DNA from: Glycomyces sp. TRM65418
Lineage (GTDB): Bacteria > Actinomycetota > Actinomycetes > Mycobacteriales > Micromonosporaceae
Reading direction: 5' to 3'
Assembly: GCF_019710475.1 (NCBI RefSeq)
Contig: NZ_JAJFAX010000015.1
Coordinates: 1-64,000 of the forward strand
Length of the DNA stretch: 64,000 bases
The notes under the pieces were generated by a model. That model was not told the origin of the DNA, did no database searches, and worked only from the letters and a program-made list of their open reading frames with translations. Position numbers and translations under genes: made by a program. Positions 1 through 8,596 of this stretch are shown here, one piece after another; within the stretch, counting starts at the first letter, position 1; each line of letters begins with the position of its first letter.

Positions 1-837
1 GGGCCGGTCGCCTTTCACGGCGGCGACCATGTCCAGGACCTCCCGCGTGGCCGCCACGTCGTGGGCGCGGAAGACCCGCGCCCCGTTCCACGCCGAGATC
101 GCGGTCGCGGCGAGGGTGCCGTTCAGGCGGCGGTCCACCGGCAGGTCGAGGGTCTCCCCCACGAAGTCCTTGCGGGACAGGGCGACCAGCACCGGCCAGC
201 CGGTGCCCGTGAGTTCGTCGAGGCGGCGGGTCAGTTCGAGCGAATGGTAGGTGTTCTTGCCGAAGTCGTGGGTCGGGTCGATGAGGATCCCGTCGGCGCG
301 CACGCCCGCGGCCACGGCGGCCTCGGCGCGTTCGAGCAGTTCCGCGCGGACCTCCGCGACGACGTCGCCGTAGACGGCCTTGGCCGCCACCGTGCGCGGT
401 TCGAGCCCGCCGGTGTGGGAGACGACCAGGCCCGCGCCGGTGTCGGCGGCGACCTCGATCACCGCCGGGTCCCAGCCGGCCCACGTGTCGTTGATGAGCT
501 CGGCGCCGGCCGCGACGGCCGCGCGGGCGACCTCGCCGCGCCACGTGTCCACCGAGATCACCAGGTCCGGGTGCTTGTCGTGGACGGCGGCGATGAACGG
601 CGCCACCCGGTCGATCTCCTCCGCGACGGTCACCTCGGGGCCGTCGCCGGCCTTCACACCGCCGACGTCGACGATGTCCGCGCCGTGCGCGACCGCGTTG
701 TCCACGGCCGCGACCGCCGCCTCGAACGCGAAGGTCGCCCCCGAGTCGAAGAAGGAGTCGGGCGTGCGGTTGACGATCGCCATCACCGCGTAGTCGCACC
801 GCTCGAACACCCGTCGGCCCAGTTTCAACGCTCGCAT
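1..837 (-). CDS. folP2: FolP2-type dihydropteroate synthase homologue (partial, C-terminus off window)
   Basis: The 279 codons present start at an ATG (837) and run off the left edge. They form a TIM-barrel protein with the pterin-binding signature NRTPDSFFD at residues 23-31. The loop that reads ESTRPG in true dihydropteroate synthases reads GGVKAGDG here. That replacement, plus VISVDTWR, HDFGKN and the late FRAHDVAAT segment, matches actinobacterial FolP2 rather than FolP1. In mycobacteria FolP2 does not replace FolP1 in folate synthesis and lies beside gpgS (glucosyl-3-phosphoglycerate synthase), so enzymatic function is uncertain. It is divergent from the M18 peptidase. An in-frame GTG a few codons upstream is possible, but no ribosome binding site favours it. 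Confidence 0.9.
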   Translation of the reverse strand, partial: MRALKLGRRVFERCDYAVMAIVNRTPDSFFDSGATFAFEAAVAAVDNAVAHGADIVDVGGVKAGDGPEVTVAEEIDRVAPFIAAVHDKHPDLVISVDTWRGEVARAAVAAGAELINDTWAGWDPAVIEVAADTGAGLVVSHTGGLEPRTVAAKAVYGDVVAEVRAELLERAEAAVAAGVRADGILIDPTHDFGKNTYHSLELTRRLDELTGTGWPVLVALSRKDFVGETLDLPVDRRLNGTLAATAISAWNGARVFRAHDVAATREVLDMVAAVKGDRP

Positions 838-1013
838 CCGTCTATGGTCGGCCACTCGGCGCGGAATGTGCAAACCCGCTGCTCCGGCGGCAGGCGCATG
901 CGGCGATGAGCACGGTGCGATCGACATGCGCCGCGTCACTCGGTCACCGGGAGCGCCGCCCTGTACCGGCCAGTAAGCTCGCTGCAGCCACCCGCCAGTG
1001 ATAAGGAGCATCG

Positions 1014-2273
1014 ATGCCTCGCTTCGACCGGTCGCACACCGACGACCTCGCCGCGTTCATCAAGGCCGCCCCCACGCCGTACCACGCGTGCGCGGAGGCG
1101 GGCCGGAGACTGGAGGCGGCCGGGTTCCGGCGGCTGGCGGAGACCGACGCGTGGCCGGTCGACCTCGGCGGGTACTACGTCGTGCGGGACGGCTCGATCG
1201 TCGCCTGGCGGGTCAACGGCGAGGACTGCGACGCCTTCCGGATCTTCGGCGCCCACACGGACACCCCGACGTTCAAGGTCAAGCCGCGGCCCGACACCGG
1301 TTCCGCGGGCTGGAAGCAGATCGCCGTCGAGGTCTACGGCGGCGTGCCGCACCAGACCTGGCTCGACCGGGACCTCTCCGTCGCCGGGCGCCTGGTCATG
1401 CGCGACGGCGGCGAAGTGCTCGTCCACGTCGACCGGCCGCTGCTGCGCATCCCGCGCCTGGCGATCCACCTCGACCGCGGCGCCAACGAGGGCCAGAAGC
1501 TCAACGCCCAGTCGCAGCTGACGCCGATCTGGGGCCTGGGGCAGGCCCGCGACGGCGAGTTCCTCGAGTTCATCGCCGCCGAAGCGGGCGTGGACGCCGG
1601 CGACGTGCTCGGACACGACCTGTTCACCGTCGCCCTCGACGAGCCCGCCTACCTCGGCAAGGACAACGAGCTGTTCGCGGCCTGGCGGCTCGACAACCTC
1701 ACCAGCACCCACGCGGGCCTCCAAGCCCTCATCGCCGCCGAGGACACCGGCCCCCGCATCCCGATGCTCGCCTCGTTCAACTACGAGGAGGTCGGATCGA
1801 TGACCTACTCCGGCGCGCAGAGCCCCTTCCTGGAGTCGGTGCTGCACCGGCTCGTGGGCGACGATTTCGAGACGTACGCGCGGGCGATCGCCGCCTCCGG
1901 GATGATGTCCGCCGACACCGGGAACGCGATCCACCCGAACTACGTCGAGAAGCACGAGCCCGGCCACCGGCCGATCCCCGGCGCGGGCCCGATGATCAAG
2001 GTCAGCGCGAACCAGCGGTACGCGAGCGGCGCCGAGGAGCAGGCGCTGTTCCGCCGCTCGGCCGACGCCGCGGGCATCCCGTGGCAGATGTACGTGAACC
2101 GCAACGACATCCCCGGCGGCACCACCATCGGGCCGATCTCGGGCACGCAGCTGGGCCTGCTCACCGTGGACGTGGGCCTGCCGATCCTCTCGATGCACTC
2201 CGCGCGCGAGCTGTGCGGATCCGACGACCCCGCGTACCTCGCCGACCTCGCACTCGGCCTCTTCACGCACTGA
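1014..2273 (+). CDS. apeB: M18 family aspartyl-type aminopeptidase
   Basis: A 419-residue cytosolic metallo-aminopeptidase, normal length for family M18 (DAP/ApeB), which removes N-terminal acidic residues with a dinuclear zinc site. Visible metal and catalytic segments are GAHTDTP with H81 and its aspartate, NYEEVGS with E258/E259, and HSARELCG with H395. LDRDLSVAGR in the first third is also typical. The ATG at 1014 follows AAGGAG at a good distance. It is divergent from folP2 and followed by a 149-bp gap before the FtsK-like gene, so it is probably a separate transcript. It probably acts in general peptide turnover. Confidence 0.93.
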   Translation: MPRFDRSHTDDLAAFIKAAPTPYHACAEAGRRLEAAGFRRLAETDAWPVDLGGYYVVRDGSIVAWRVNGEDCDAFRIFGAHTDTPTFKVKPRPDTGSAGWKQIAVEVYGGVPHQTWLDRDLSVAGRLVMRDGGEVLVHVDRPLLRIPRLAIHLDRGANEGQKLNAQSQLTPIWGLGQARDGEFLEFIAAEAGVDAGDVLGHDLFTVALDEPAYLGKDNELFAAWRLDNLTSTHAGLQALIAAEDTGPRIPMLASFNYEEVGSMTYSGAQSPFLESVLHRLVGDDFETYARAIAASGMMSADTGNAIHPNYVEKHEPGHRPIPGAGPMIKVSANQRYASGAEEQALFRRSADAAGIPWQMYVNRNDIPGGTTIGPISGTQLGLLTVDVGLPILSMHSARELCGSDDPAYLADLALGLFTH

Positions 2274-2422
2274 CCCCGATACGGAAGCGCCGCACGGTTC
2301 CCGTGTGGCGCTTTCATATTCGCGTCCCGCTCGGGTCTCGTCGCACACCGTGCGCTGCCGGTATGGTGAACTCGTTCGAAGCCCGCGAGCCGGGCATCGG
2401 TTCAGACCCCTCGGAGGCGGCA

Positions 2423-4954
2423 TTGACTTGGCGAACCGAACTGGAACGGGTTGCCGCGCGGCTGCGCGAGGCCGCCGGGGCCGCCGACCGCGCCGAACGC
2501 CTGCTCACCGACGACGCCTCCCGCCTGGCCGCCACGGGGATCGAGCAGCGCCGCAGCGATCTCGCCGAACGCCTCCGGGCCGCCGCGGCGGCGACCGCGA
2601 CCGGCTGGCTCGGCGACGACCTCGCCGCCGTCGGCCCCGATACGCCCATGTGGACGGAGGGAGCCGCCGCGGCGGCCGTCCGGATCGGCACCGCCGAGAT
2701 CGACGACGCCCCGGCGTTCCCCGCGCTCGTGGGGCTCCTCGGCAAGGGCCACCTGGTGTGCGACGGCGACGCGGCCGACCCGCGCGTGGCCGGGATGCTC
2801 CAGTCGCTCCTGCTGCGGATCACCGCCGCCCACCCGAACCTCGAACTGAGCCTCGTCGACGGCGTGACGCTCGGGCAGGTCTTCGCGCCCGCCACGGCCC
2901 TCGTGGACGCCGGCATCGCCGGTCCCGTCGCCACCGACCACCTCGCCCTCGGCCGAGTCCTCACCGCCGCCGAGAAGCGGCTCACCGAACTGCGCGACAT
3001 CGCCGCCCGCGGCCAGTCCATCGCCGACCGGCCCCACCACCTCATCGTCATCGCCGGGCTCCCGCCCGAAGTCGGCAAGTCGACCCGCGAACGCCTCGCC
3101 GCCCTCGCCCACGCCGGGCCCTCCGCCCGCTGCCACCTGGTCCTGTGCGGGTGGCGCAACGCCCCGCACCGCGAACCGCTCCCCGCCGTCGAGCACGCGA
3201 CGTACCTGACCTGCACCGCGAACGAGGTCCGCCTCGGCAGCCTGCCGCTGCCCGTCAGGCTCGACGCGGCCCCCTCGCCGAGCCTCACCCGCGCCGTCTT
3301 CGGCTCGCGCGCGCAGCAGCGCCGCGAAGCCGGGGAGCTGTCCGTCGCCGACCTCGTGCCCGAGACGCTGTGGACCGAGTCGAGCCGCAGCGGCCTCACC
3401 ACCGTCATCGGCCGCGACCAGGCCGGCCGGTCCACCGGCGGCGACGTCGAGGTCTCCTTCGACGACGCCACCCCGCACTGGCTCATCGGCGGACGCACCG
3501 GCGGCGGCAAGACCGTGTTCCTCCTCGACGTCCTCTACGGACTCGCGACCCGCTACTCCCCCGACGAACTCGAGCTGTACCTCCTCGACTTCAAGGAGGG
3601 CGTCTCGTTCACCGAGTTCACGCCCTCCCCGCTCGACCCGTCCTGGATCCCGCACGTCAAAGCCGTCGGCGTCGAATCCGACCGCGAATACGGCGTGGCC
3701 GTCCTCGGGGCGCTCCGGGCCGAACTCTCCCGCCGCGCCGGGCTCATGAAACGGGCCGGGGCCACCCGGCTCGCCCGCCTGCGGGAACTGCGGCCCGACG
3801 TGCGCCTGCCGCGCATCGTCGCCGTCGTCGACGAGTTCCACGTGCTCTTCGCCGGGAACGACCGCCTCGCCGGGGAGGCCGTCGCCCACCTCGAGGAACT
3901 CGCCCGCAAGGGCCGCTCCTACGGCGTGCACCTCGTCCTGGCCAGCCAGACCATCTCCGGCATCGAGGCCCTCTACTCCAAGAAGGACTCGATCTTCGGG
4001 CAGTTCCCGCTGCGCGTCGCGCTGCCGGGCGCGAAGCACCTGCTCGACGAGGGCAACGACGCCGCCGACGGCATCAGCGTCGGCCAGGCCGTCGTCAACG
4101 ACGCCGGCGGCATCAGGGGCCGCAACCGCACCTGCCGCTTCCCCGACGCCTCCAGCGCCGAGGAGCTCCTCGGCGAGCTGCGCCACCAGTTGTGGGAGCG
4201 GCGCGGCTCCGACGAGGAGCCCGTGGTCTTCCGCGGCTTCGACGAGCAGCACCTCGAAGACGACCCCACGTTCGCGGCGCTCGCCCCCACGCACGCGCCC
4301 CGGGCGCTCCTGGGCCGCGCCGTCGACGTCCACATGTCCACTGTGGGCTACCAGTTCGACCGCAGCCCCGGACGGCACCTCGCGGTCCTCGGGACCTCGG
4401 TGGTCGCCGCCGACGTCCTCGCCGGCGCGGCCGAATCCCTCGGACGCCAGCACGAGCCCGGCAGCGTCGAATTCCACGTCGCGGCCACCGCCGTCGGCGT
4501 CGAGGACACCGCGGCGGCCGTCCTCGAGAGCCTCAAGGCCCGCGGCCACGACTGCCGCGAACTCGCGCCCGGCTCGATCCTGGCCGAACCGCGCGAGAAG
4601 CCGACCTACCTGGTGTGGTTCGGCGCCGACGGGGCGGACGGCCAGCCCGCGACCCTGCGGGAACTGCTGCTGCACGGCCCCGCGTCGGGCGTGCACCTGC
4701 TCGGGTGGTGGCGCGGGGCGCGGCGCTTCCTCGACGACATCGGCGGCTCGGCCGGACGCGAGCACTGCGCCGGGATCGTGGCGCTCAACATCGCCGCGAA
4801 CGACCTCGCCGCGATCACCGGCGGCTACGAACGGTCCTGGGAGGCCCGCTCCAACCGCTGCCTGATCGTCGACCGGCACGCGGGCACCGAGCGGCTCGCG
4901 GTCCCCTACGTGCGGCCCGGCCGCCTGGACGAGATGGTGGAGGCGACCCGATGA
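2423..4954 (+). CDS. FtsK/SpoIIIE-like three-module P-loop ATPase
   Basis: 843 residues from a TTG at 2423 preceded by GGAGG; an in-frame ATG at 2363 lacks a ribosome binding site. The N-terminal ~50 residues are helical and charged. A first ATPase-like module (about 100-290) has no P-loop. The central module (about 330-600) is a canonical FtsK/SpoIIIE motor with Walker A GGRTGGGKT around 356-364, Walker B VVDEF with D470/E471, and the LVLASQ sensor strand. The C-terminal module (about 650-830) again has the fold-like pattern, with LGTSVVAADVL where a P-loop should be. This active-centre layout flanked by degenerate modules resembles EccC-type translocases, but no transmembrane segment or WXG100 gene is present here. 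The stop overlaps the next start (ATGA), so the two are coupled. Substrate (DNA or protein) is unknown. Confidence 0.85.
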   Translation: MTWRTELERVAARLREAAGAADRAERLLTDDASRLAATGIEQRRSDLAERLRAAAAATATGWLGDDLAAVGPDTPMWTEGAAAAAVRIGTAEIDDAPAFPALVGLLGKGHLVCDGDAADPRVAGMLQSLLLRITAAHPNLELSLVDGVTLGQVFAPATALVDAGIAGPVATDHLALGRVLTAAEKRLTELRDIAARGQSIADRPHHLIVIAGLPPEVGKSTRERLAALAHAGPSARCHLVLCGWRNAPHREPLPAVEHATYLTCTANEVRLGSLPLPVRLDAAPSPSLTRAVFGSRAQQRREAGELSVADLVPETLWTESSRSGLTTVIGRDQAGRSTGGDVEVSFDDATPHWLIGGRTGGGKTVFLLDVLYGLATRYSPDELELYLLDFKEGVSFTEFTPSPLDPSWIPHVKAVGVESDREYGVAVLGALRAELSRRAGLMKRAGATRLARLRELRPDVRLPRIVAVVDEFHVLFAGNDRLAGEAVAHLEELARKGRSYGVHLVLASQTISGIEALYSKKDSIFGQFPLRVALPGAKHLLDEGNDAADGISVGQAVVNDAGGIRGRNRTCRFPDASSAEELLGELRHQLWERRGSDEEPVVFRGFDEQHLEDDPTFAALAPTHAPRALLGRAVDVHMSTVGYQFDRSPGRHLAVLGTSVVAADVLAGAAESLGRQHEPGSVEFHVAATAVGVEDTAAAVLESLKARGHDCRELAPGSILAEPREKPTYLVWFGADGADGQPATLRELLLHGPASGVHLLGWWRGARRFLDDIGGSAGREHCAGIVALNIAANDLAAITGGYERSWEARSNRCLIVDRHAGTERLAVPYVRPGRLDEMVEATR

Positions 4955-5595
4955 CCCTGAGCGCGTACGAGGACCTCGTGCACGAGCTGACCCGGCTCGA
5001 CGCCGACACGACGGCGAACACCGCGCAGGCCGCGAAGCGGCTCGAACGCCGCCGCACCGACCTGCGCGAGATCAGGGCGGGGATCGACGAGCAGACCATG
5101 CGGCTCGCGGAGCTGTGCGCCCGGTTGCGGGCCACCACGCCCGACCTCCATCCCGAACCGGACGACGAGGCCGCGGCGAACGAGGACGCCGACGCGGCGC
5201 TCGCGCGGGCGCGCACGGCGCTGCGCGAGGCCGAGGCCGCGCAGGTCGCGACCGTGCGCGTCGCCCAGCGGCCCACGCTGCTGCCCAAGGCCCACCACGT
5301 GCTGCGGGAACTGCTCGTCTACGGCTCGTGCATGATCGCCTGCCTCGGCGTCCAGCTGTCCTATCTGGCCGTCACCGGCGGCGGCGAGGCCACGTGGTGG
5401 GTCGCGTTCCTGCTCCCCGTCATGGCCGCACTGGTGGGATACGTGCTGGTCGGCGCCGCCAACAAGCCGCGTCTGCCCCTGCTCGACCGCGGCGGGAAAC
5501 CCGTCAAGCCGGTCGTCCCCCACAACCCGCGTCTGGGAGTGACCCTCGCAGTCTGCACAATGGCGCTGTTCGCCTATTTCGCATTCTTCCGCTGA
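4951..5595 (+). CDS. Coiled-coil membrane protein coupled to the FtsK-like ATPase
   Basis: 214 residues, starting inside the ATGA overlap with the upstream ATPase gene, so stoichiometric translation is likely. Residues 1-110 are charged, Leu/Ala-rich and strongly heptad-like (a long coiled coil, interrupted by an acidic Pro/Asp/Glu segment near 65-75). Three hydrophobic segments follow: about 125-142, 148-170 and a C-terminal one near 195-213 ending in AYFAFFR. I recognise no named family. The architecture fits a membrane anchor or scaffold for the soluble ATPase. The following DivIVA-domain gene starts 22 bp downstream, in the same direction. Confidence 0.75.
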   Translation: MTLSAYEDLVHELTRLDADTTANTAQAAKRLERRRTDLREIRAGIDEQTMRLAELCARLRATTPDLHPEPDDEAAANEDADAALARARTALREAEAAQVATVRVAQRPTLLPKAHHVLRELLVYGSCMIACLGVQLSYLAVTGGGEATWWVAFLLPVMAALVGYVLVGAANKPRLPLLDRGGKPVKPVVPHNPRLGVTLAVCTMALFAYFAFFR

Positions 5596-5617
5596 GAACC
5601 GCTTGGAGGAACCACCC

Positions 5618-6112
5618 GTGGGTTTCGTGCTGCCGCTCATCGTCGCCGTCATCGGCGTGTGGATCGCCTTCGCGATCGTCGTGTGGGCCACCGGCCGCGA
5701 CACGCTCCTGGACCTCAGTCCGGCCGGGGCGCCGCCGGGTCTCGGCGACGGCGAGCCGGTCGACGAGGCGGCCGTCGCCTCCGTCAAGTTCGACACCGGC
5801 CTGCGCGGCTACCGCACCGAGCAGGTCGACGCCGCCCTGTACCGCCTGGCCTGGGAGATCGGCCGCAGGGACGAGCAGCTCGCCGTGCTGCGCGCGAAGC
5901 TCGACGGCGCCTATGCGGAGCCCCCGGCCGACGCGGAGGCGTTCCAGGAGCCCGCGCCCGACGAGGCGGTCGTGATCGAGGAGCCGGCCATGGACGAGGA
6001 GGCTCTGGACGAGGAGGCCTCCGTCGCGGACCGCGGCGCCGAGGGCGCGGCGCCCGAACGTGAGGCAGGGCGCGAGGATCCAGGTGAGGCGACGCCGCGC
6101 CGCGACGCGTGA
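5618..6112 (+). CDS. Membrane-anchored DivIVA-domain protein
   Basis: 164 residues from a GTG at 5618 behind the strong site TTGGAGGAA. Residues 1-26 form one N-terminal transmembrane helix. A DivIVA-type domain follows around 50-85 (FDTGLRGYRTEQVDAAL, then a coiled-coil start). The tail is acidic and disordered, rich in Glu, Asp, Pro and Ala. Similar N-anchored DivIVA-domain proteins sit between folP2/gpgS and the DUF3117 gene in mycobacteria (the Rv1209 position), which agrees with the neighbours here. It is probably a polarity or cell-envelope growth factor at the membrane; exact role unknown. It is only 22 bp from the coiled-coil membrane gene, so it may share that transcript. Confidence 0.85.
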   Translation: MGFVLPLIVAVIGVWIAFAIVVWATGRDTLLDLSPAGAPPGLGDGEPVDEAAVASVKFDTGLRGYRTEQVDAALYRLAWEIGRRDEQLAVLRAKLDGAYAEPPADAEAFQEPAPDEAVVIEEPAMDEEALDEEASVADRGAEGAAPEREAGREDPGEATPRRDA

Positions 6113-6124
6113 TGGGATAGGCCC

Positions 6125-6652
6125 ATGCGTTATTGGCTCCTGGCGTTGGACGACGACGAATACACCGAGCAGCAGGCCTACGAGGTCGAAGCGGTCGAGC
6201 CGGCGCGGGCCCTCCCCGAGGGCGCCGCGGACGGCGACGAGGTCGCGCTGGCCGGCCCGGAGGGCGTGTTCGCGCTCGGCGAGGTCGACGGCCCCGCCGT
6301 CGCCTACCGCCGCCGCCTGGAGGAGCCGGTGAAGACGAGCGAGACGGCGCGCGTCTACGGGCCCGCGACCAACGGCGAGGCCGGCCCCGGGGCCTGGACC
6401 GAGCTCGACCCGGACGCGTGGGAGGCGCTCGTGCGGGCCCTTCCGAGCCCCGAGCGCCGCAGCGACTGGCTCGTGACCCTCTCGATGCCCATCGAAGCCG
6501 TCGACAAGGCCGAGGCCGTGCGCCGGTTCTGGTCGTACATCCGCTCGCTCGGACCGAAGGAACTGCCCACGTTCGTCGCCCCGTACGGAAGAGAACTTGA
6601 GGGCACTTCGTTCCTTTTGGGCGTCGAGCACGAGCAGGACCCCGAGGAGTGA
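6125..6652 (+). CDS. Conserved actinobacterial hypothetical protein
   Basis: 175 residues starting at an ATG (6125), 12 bp after the DivIVA-domain gene. No transmembrane or signal sequence. The N-terminal half begins MRYWLLALDDDEY, then is Ala/Glu/Pro-rich and low in complexity. The C-terminal ~65 residues are better ordered, with DWLVTLSMPIEA, FWSYIRSLGPKELP and FLLGVEHEQDPEE, a pattern I associate with a widespread actinobacterial family of unknown function. The start of the protein is faintly like EVE/PUA-type domains, but the length and rest do not fit, so no function is assigned. Confidence 0.75.
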   Translation: MRYWLLALDDDEYTEQQAYEVEAVEPARALPEGAADGDEVALAGPEGVFALGEVDGPAVAYRRRLEEPVKTSETARVYGPATNGEAGPGAWTELDPDAWEALVRALPSPERRSDWLVTLSMPIEAVDKAEAVRRFWSYIRSLGPKELPTFVAPYGRELEGTSFLLGVEHEQDPEE

Positions 6653-6836
6653 GTGACCGGGGTCATGCTCCGTTCGGGGAAATCACGCAAGTCGCAAAAG
6701 CCGTTTTTCAGGCGATTGCTGCGTAACGTTGTCACATAGCCGGTGGGGCGAGTTGGCCTTCCGCCTGCTCATCAGGGAAACTTGATCTAGCAACGTCGAG
6801 TCGCAACCTGCGGCATTGGATCGAGGGGAGACCAAA

Positions 6837-7004
6837 ATGGCGGCCATGAAGCCGCGGACCGGTGACGGCCCGCTTGAAGTCGCGCAAGAGGGCCGAGGCA
6901 TCATCCTGCGGATGCCGCTCGAAGGCGGCGGTCGGCTGGTCGTGGAGATGAGCCCCGAGGAAGCTGAAACTCTGTACAAAGAGCTCCAGGGCGCCCTCGA
7001 GTAG
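6837..7004 (+). CDS. DUF3117 family small protein
   Basis: 55 residues from ATG 6837, directly after the GAGGGGAG ribosome binding site; this start gives the conserved N-terminus MAAMKPRTGDGPLEV. GRGIILRMPLEGGGRLVVE and the Glu-rich C-terminus are nearly invariant in actinobacterial DUF3117 proteins. A longer in-frame start at 6816 would sit upstream of the ribosome binding site and is rejected. Function is not settled; the M. tuberculosis homologue Rv1211 has been reported as calmodulin-like. It is monocistronic: 184 bp separate it from the upstream gene, and a strong hairpin follows. Confidence 0.92.
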   Translation: MAAMKPRTGDGPLEVAQEGRGIILRMPLEGGGRLVVEMSPEEAETLYKELQGALE

Positions 7005-7063
7005 GAACGACTTTCCGCACCACCACCCCACTCGGCGGTCACCCCGCTGCCGGACCGACCTGA

Positions 7064-7093
7064 GGACCCGCTCTGCGCGCGCGGAGCGGGTCC
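7064..7093 (+). terminator. Hairpin terminator after DUF3117 gene
   Basis: Perfect 10-bp stem (7064-7073 with 7084-7093, GGACCCGCTC arm) and a 10-nt GC-rich loop, followed by a short TT. Lies 60 bp past the DUF3117 stop. Confidence 0.75.
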
Positions 7094-7192
7094 TTCATCG
7101 CGCCCGCGAACCGGCCGCGACCGGACCAGACGGCACCGTCCGGATTCGCAGGGCCCGTGAAGGACGGGCGAATGCGGCATAGACTTTCAGTC

Positions 7193-8527
7193 ATGAACTC
7201 CGGCACCCAGCCACCCCAGGCAGATCCGGGCGCGCCGCACCACTCCGAGCCGACATGGCGAGCGCCGTCCGCCGAGGCGCCGCAGCCGCATGGGCCGGCC
7301 GGCCTCCACACGGGCAACCAGCCGCCCACGGCCGGGCCCGGCCAGTCGGCCTGGTGGCACCCGGCCGCCGCCACCGACCCGTGGCGGGACCCCGCGAGCC
7401 ACGCCGTCATCGAGACCCGGCCCGTCCCCCACGCGCCCGCACCCGAACCGCTCCCCGCCCGCCCCGCCGAGCGCGCCAGGCCCGCGCTCGGACTCGTCAT
7501 CGTCGTCTCGGCCGTCACCGCGCTCATCGCCGGGACCCTCGGCGCGGCCATCGGCATCTGGGCCACCCGCACGGGCGCCGGCGGCGGCTTCATCACCGGC
7601 GCGGAGCCGCGGACCGAGCGCGACGTCGACTCGGTCGCCGCCGTGGTCGAGGAGATCATGCCCTCGGTGGTCACCGTCCTCACCGCCGACGGCGGGAACG
7701 GCTCGGGCTTCATCGTCTCCGACGACGGCTACATCATGACCAACCACCACGTCGTCGTCGGCGGCGGCGCCGAAGTCGCCGAGAGCCTCCAGGTGCTGTT
7801 CAGCGACGGCAGCGTGACCAGCGCCGAAGTCGTCGGCTCCGACCCCGACTCCGACGTGGCCGTCCTCAAGATCGAGGGCGACGAGCATCCCCCGATGGTG
7901 CTGGCCGATTCCGACCTGGTGGCGGTCGGCGACCCCGTGCTCGCCGTCGGGGCGCCGCTGGGCCTGTCCTCCACGGTCACCGAGGGCATCGTCTCGGCCG
8001 TCGACCGGCCGGTCCTGACCCAGAACAACAACGGCGAGGTCGAATCGGTCATGGCCGCGATCCAGACCGACGCCGCCATCAACCCCGGCAACTCGGGCGG
8101 GCCGCTCACCGACATCGCCGGACAGGTCATCGGCATCAACACCGCGATCGCGTCCACCGCGGCCGAAGGCGAGGCCGGGAACATCGGCATCGGCTTCGCC
8201 ATCCCCATCAACCAGGCCAAACGCATCGCCGACGAGATCGTCGCGACGGGATCGGCCACGCACACCGTGCTCGGAGCGGAGCTCGGCGCCTCCGAACTGG
8301 GCGTCGGAGTGACCCTCGAACGGATCGTCCCCGACTCCCCCGCCGACGACGCCGGGCTGCGGGACGGGGACGTCCTGACCGCCTTCGACGGCACCACCGT
8401 CACGGAGAACACGCAGCTCATCGCTCTCATCCGCAAACTCGCTCCGGGGACCGAGGTCACCGTGGTGTACGAGCGCGATGGCCGGGAGCACAGCGCGCAG
8501 GTCACGCTGGAAGCCGCCGCCGACTGA
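7193..8527 (+). CDS. htrA: HtrA/DegP-type trypsin-like serine protease with PDZ domain
   Basis: 444 residues. A Pro/Ala/Gly-rich cytoplasmic N-terminus (1-95) is followed by one transmembrane helix (about 100-122), a trypsin-like protease domain and a C-terminal PDZ domain (about 345-440). The triad is visible: His in TNHHV (about 186), Asp in SDVAVLKI (D221) and Ser in GNSGGPL (S301). This is the membrane-anchored extracytoplasmic quality-control protease of actinobacteria. TAGACT at 7180-7185 ends 7 nt before the ATG and there is no ribosome binding site, so the mRNA is probably leaderless; this supports ATG 7193 over in-frame starts upstream. tatB follows, as in the mycobacterial sigE-rseA-htrA-tatB locus, but sigE and rseA are absent here. 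Confidence 0.92.
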   Translation: MNSGTQPPQADPGAPHHSEPTWRAPSAEAPQPHGPAGLHTGNQPPTAGPGQSAWWHPAAATDPWRDPASHAVIETRPVPHAPAPEPLPARPAERARPALGLVIVVSAVTALIAGTLGAAIGIWATRTGAGGGFITGAEPRTERDVDSVAAVVEEIMPSVVTVLTADGGNGSGFIVSDDGYIMTNHHVVVGGGAEVAESLQVLFSDGSVTSAEVVGSDPDSDVAVLKIEGDEHPPMVLADSDLVAVGDPVLAVGAPLGLSSTVTEGIVSAVDRPVLTQNNNGEVESVMAAIQTDAAINPGNSGGPLTDIAGQVIGINTAIASTAAEGEAGNIGIGFAIPINQAKRIADEIVATGSATHTVLGAELGASELGVGVTLERIVPDSPADDAGLRDGDVLTAFDGTTVTENTQLIALIRKLAPGTEVTVVYERDGREHSAQVTLEAAAD

Positions 8528-8596
8528 GGTGCGGGTAGGCTAGGCGGAGGTTTTTCAGGTATCGGCAGTCACTAGCGGGACTTTAGGAGGGTCAGC

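Noticed and set aside
2362-2367. TATGGT as -10 for a leaderless start at ATG 2363 of the FtsK-like gene
   Set aside because: The hexamer overlaps that ATG rather than lying 6-7 nt ahead; GGAGG-TTG at 2423 is better supported.
2305-5595. 1096-codon plus-strand frame across the FtsK-like gene
   Set aside because: Shifted frame, Arg/Pro-rich. Only its C-terminal part (from 4951) is real, as the coiled-coil gene.
6125-6652. EVE/PUA-like domain in the hypothetical protein
   Set aside because: Only the first ten residues are suggestive; the rest does not follow the EVE pattern.
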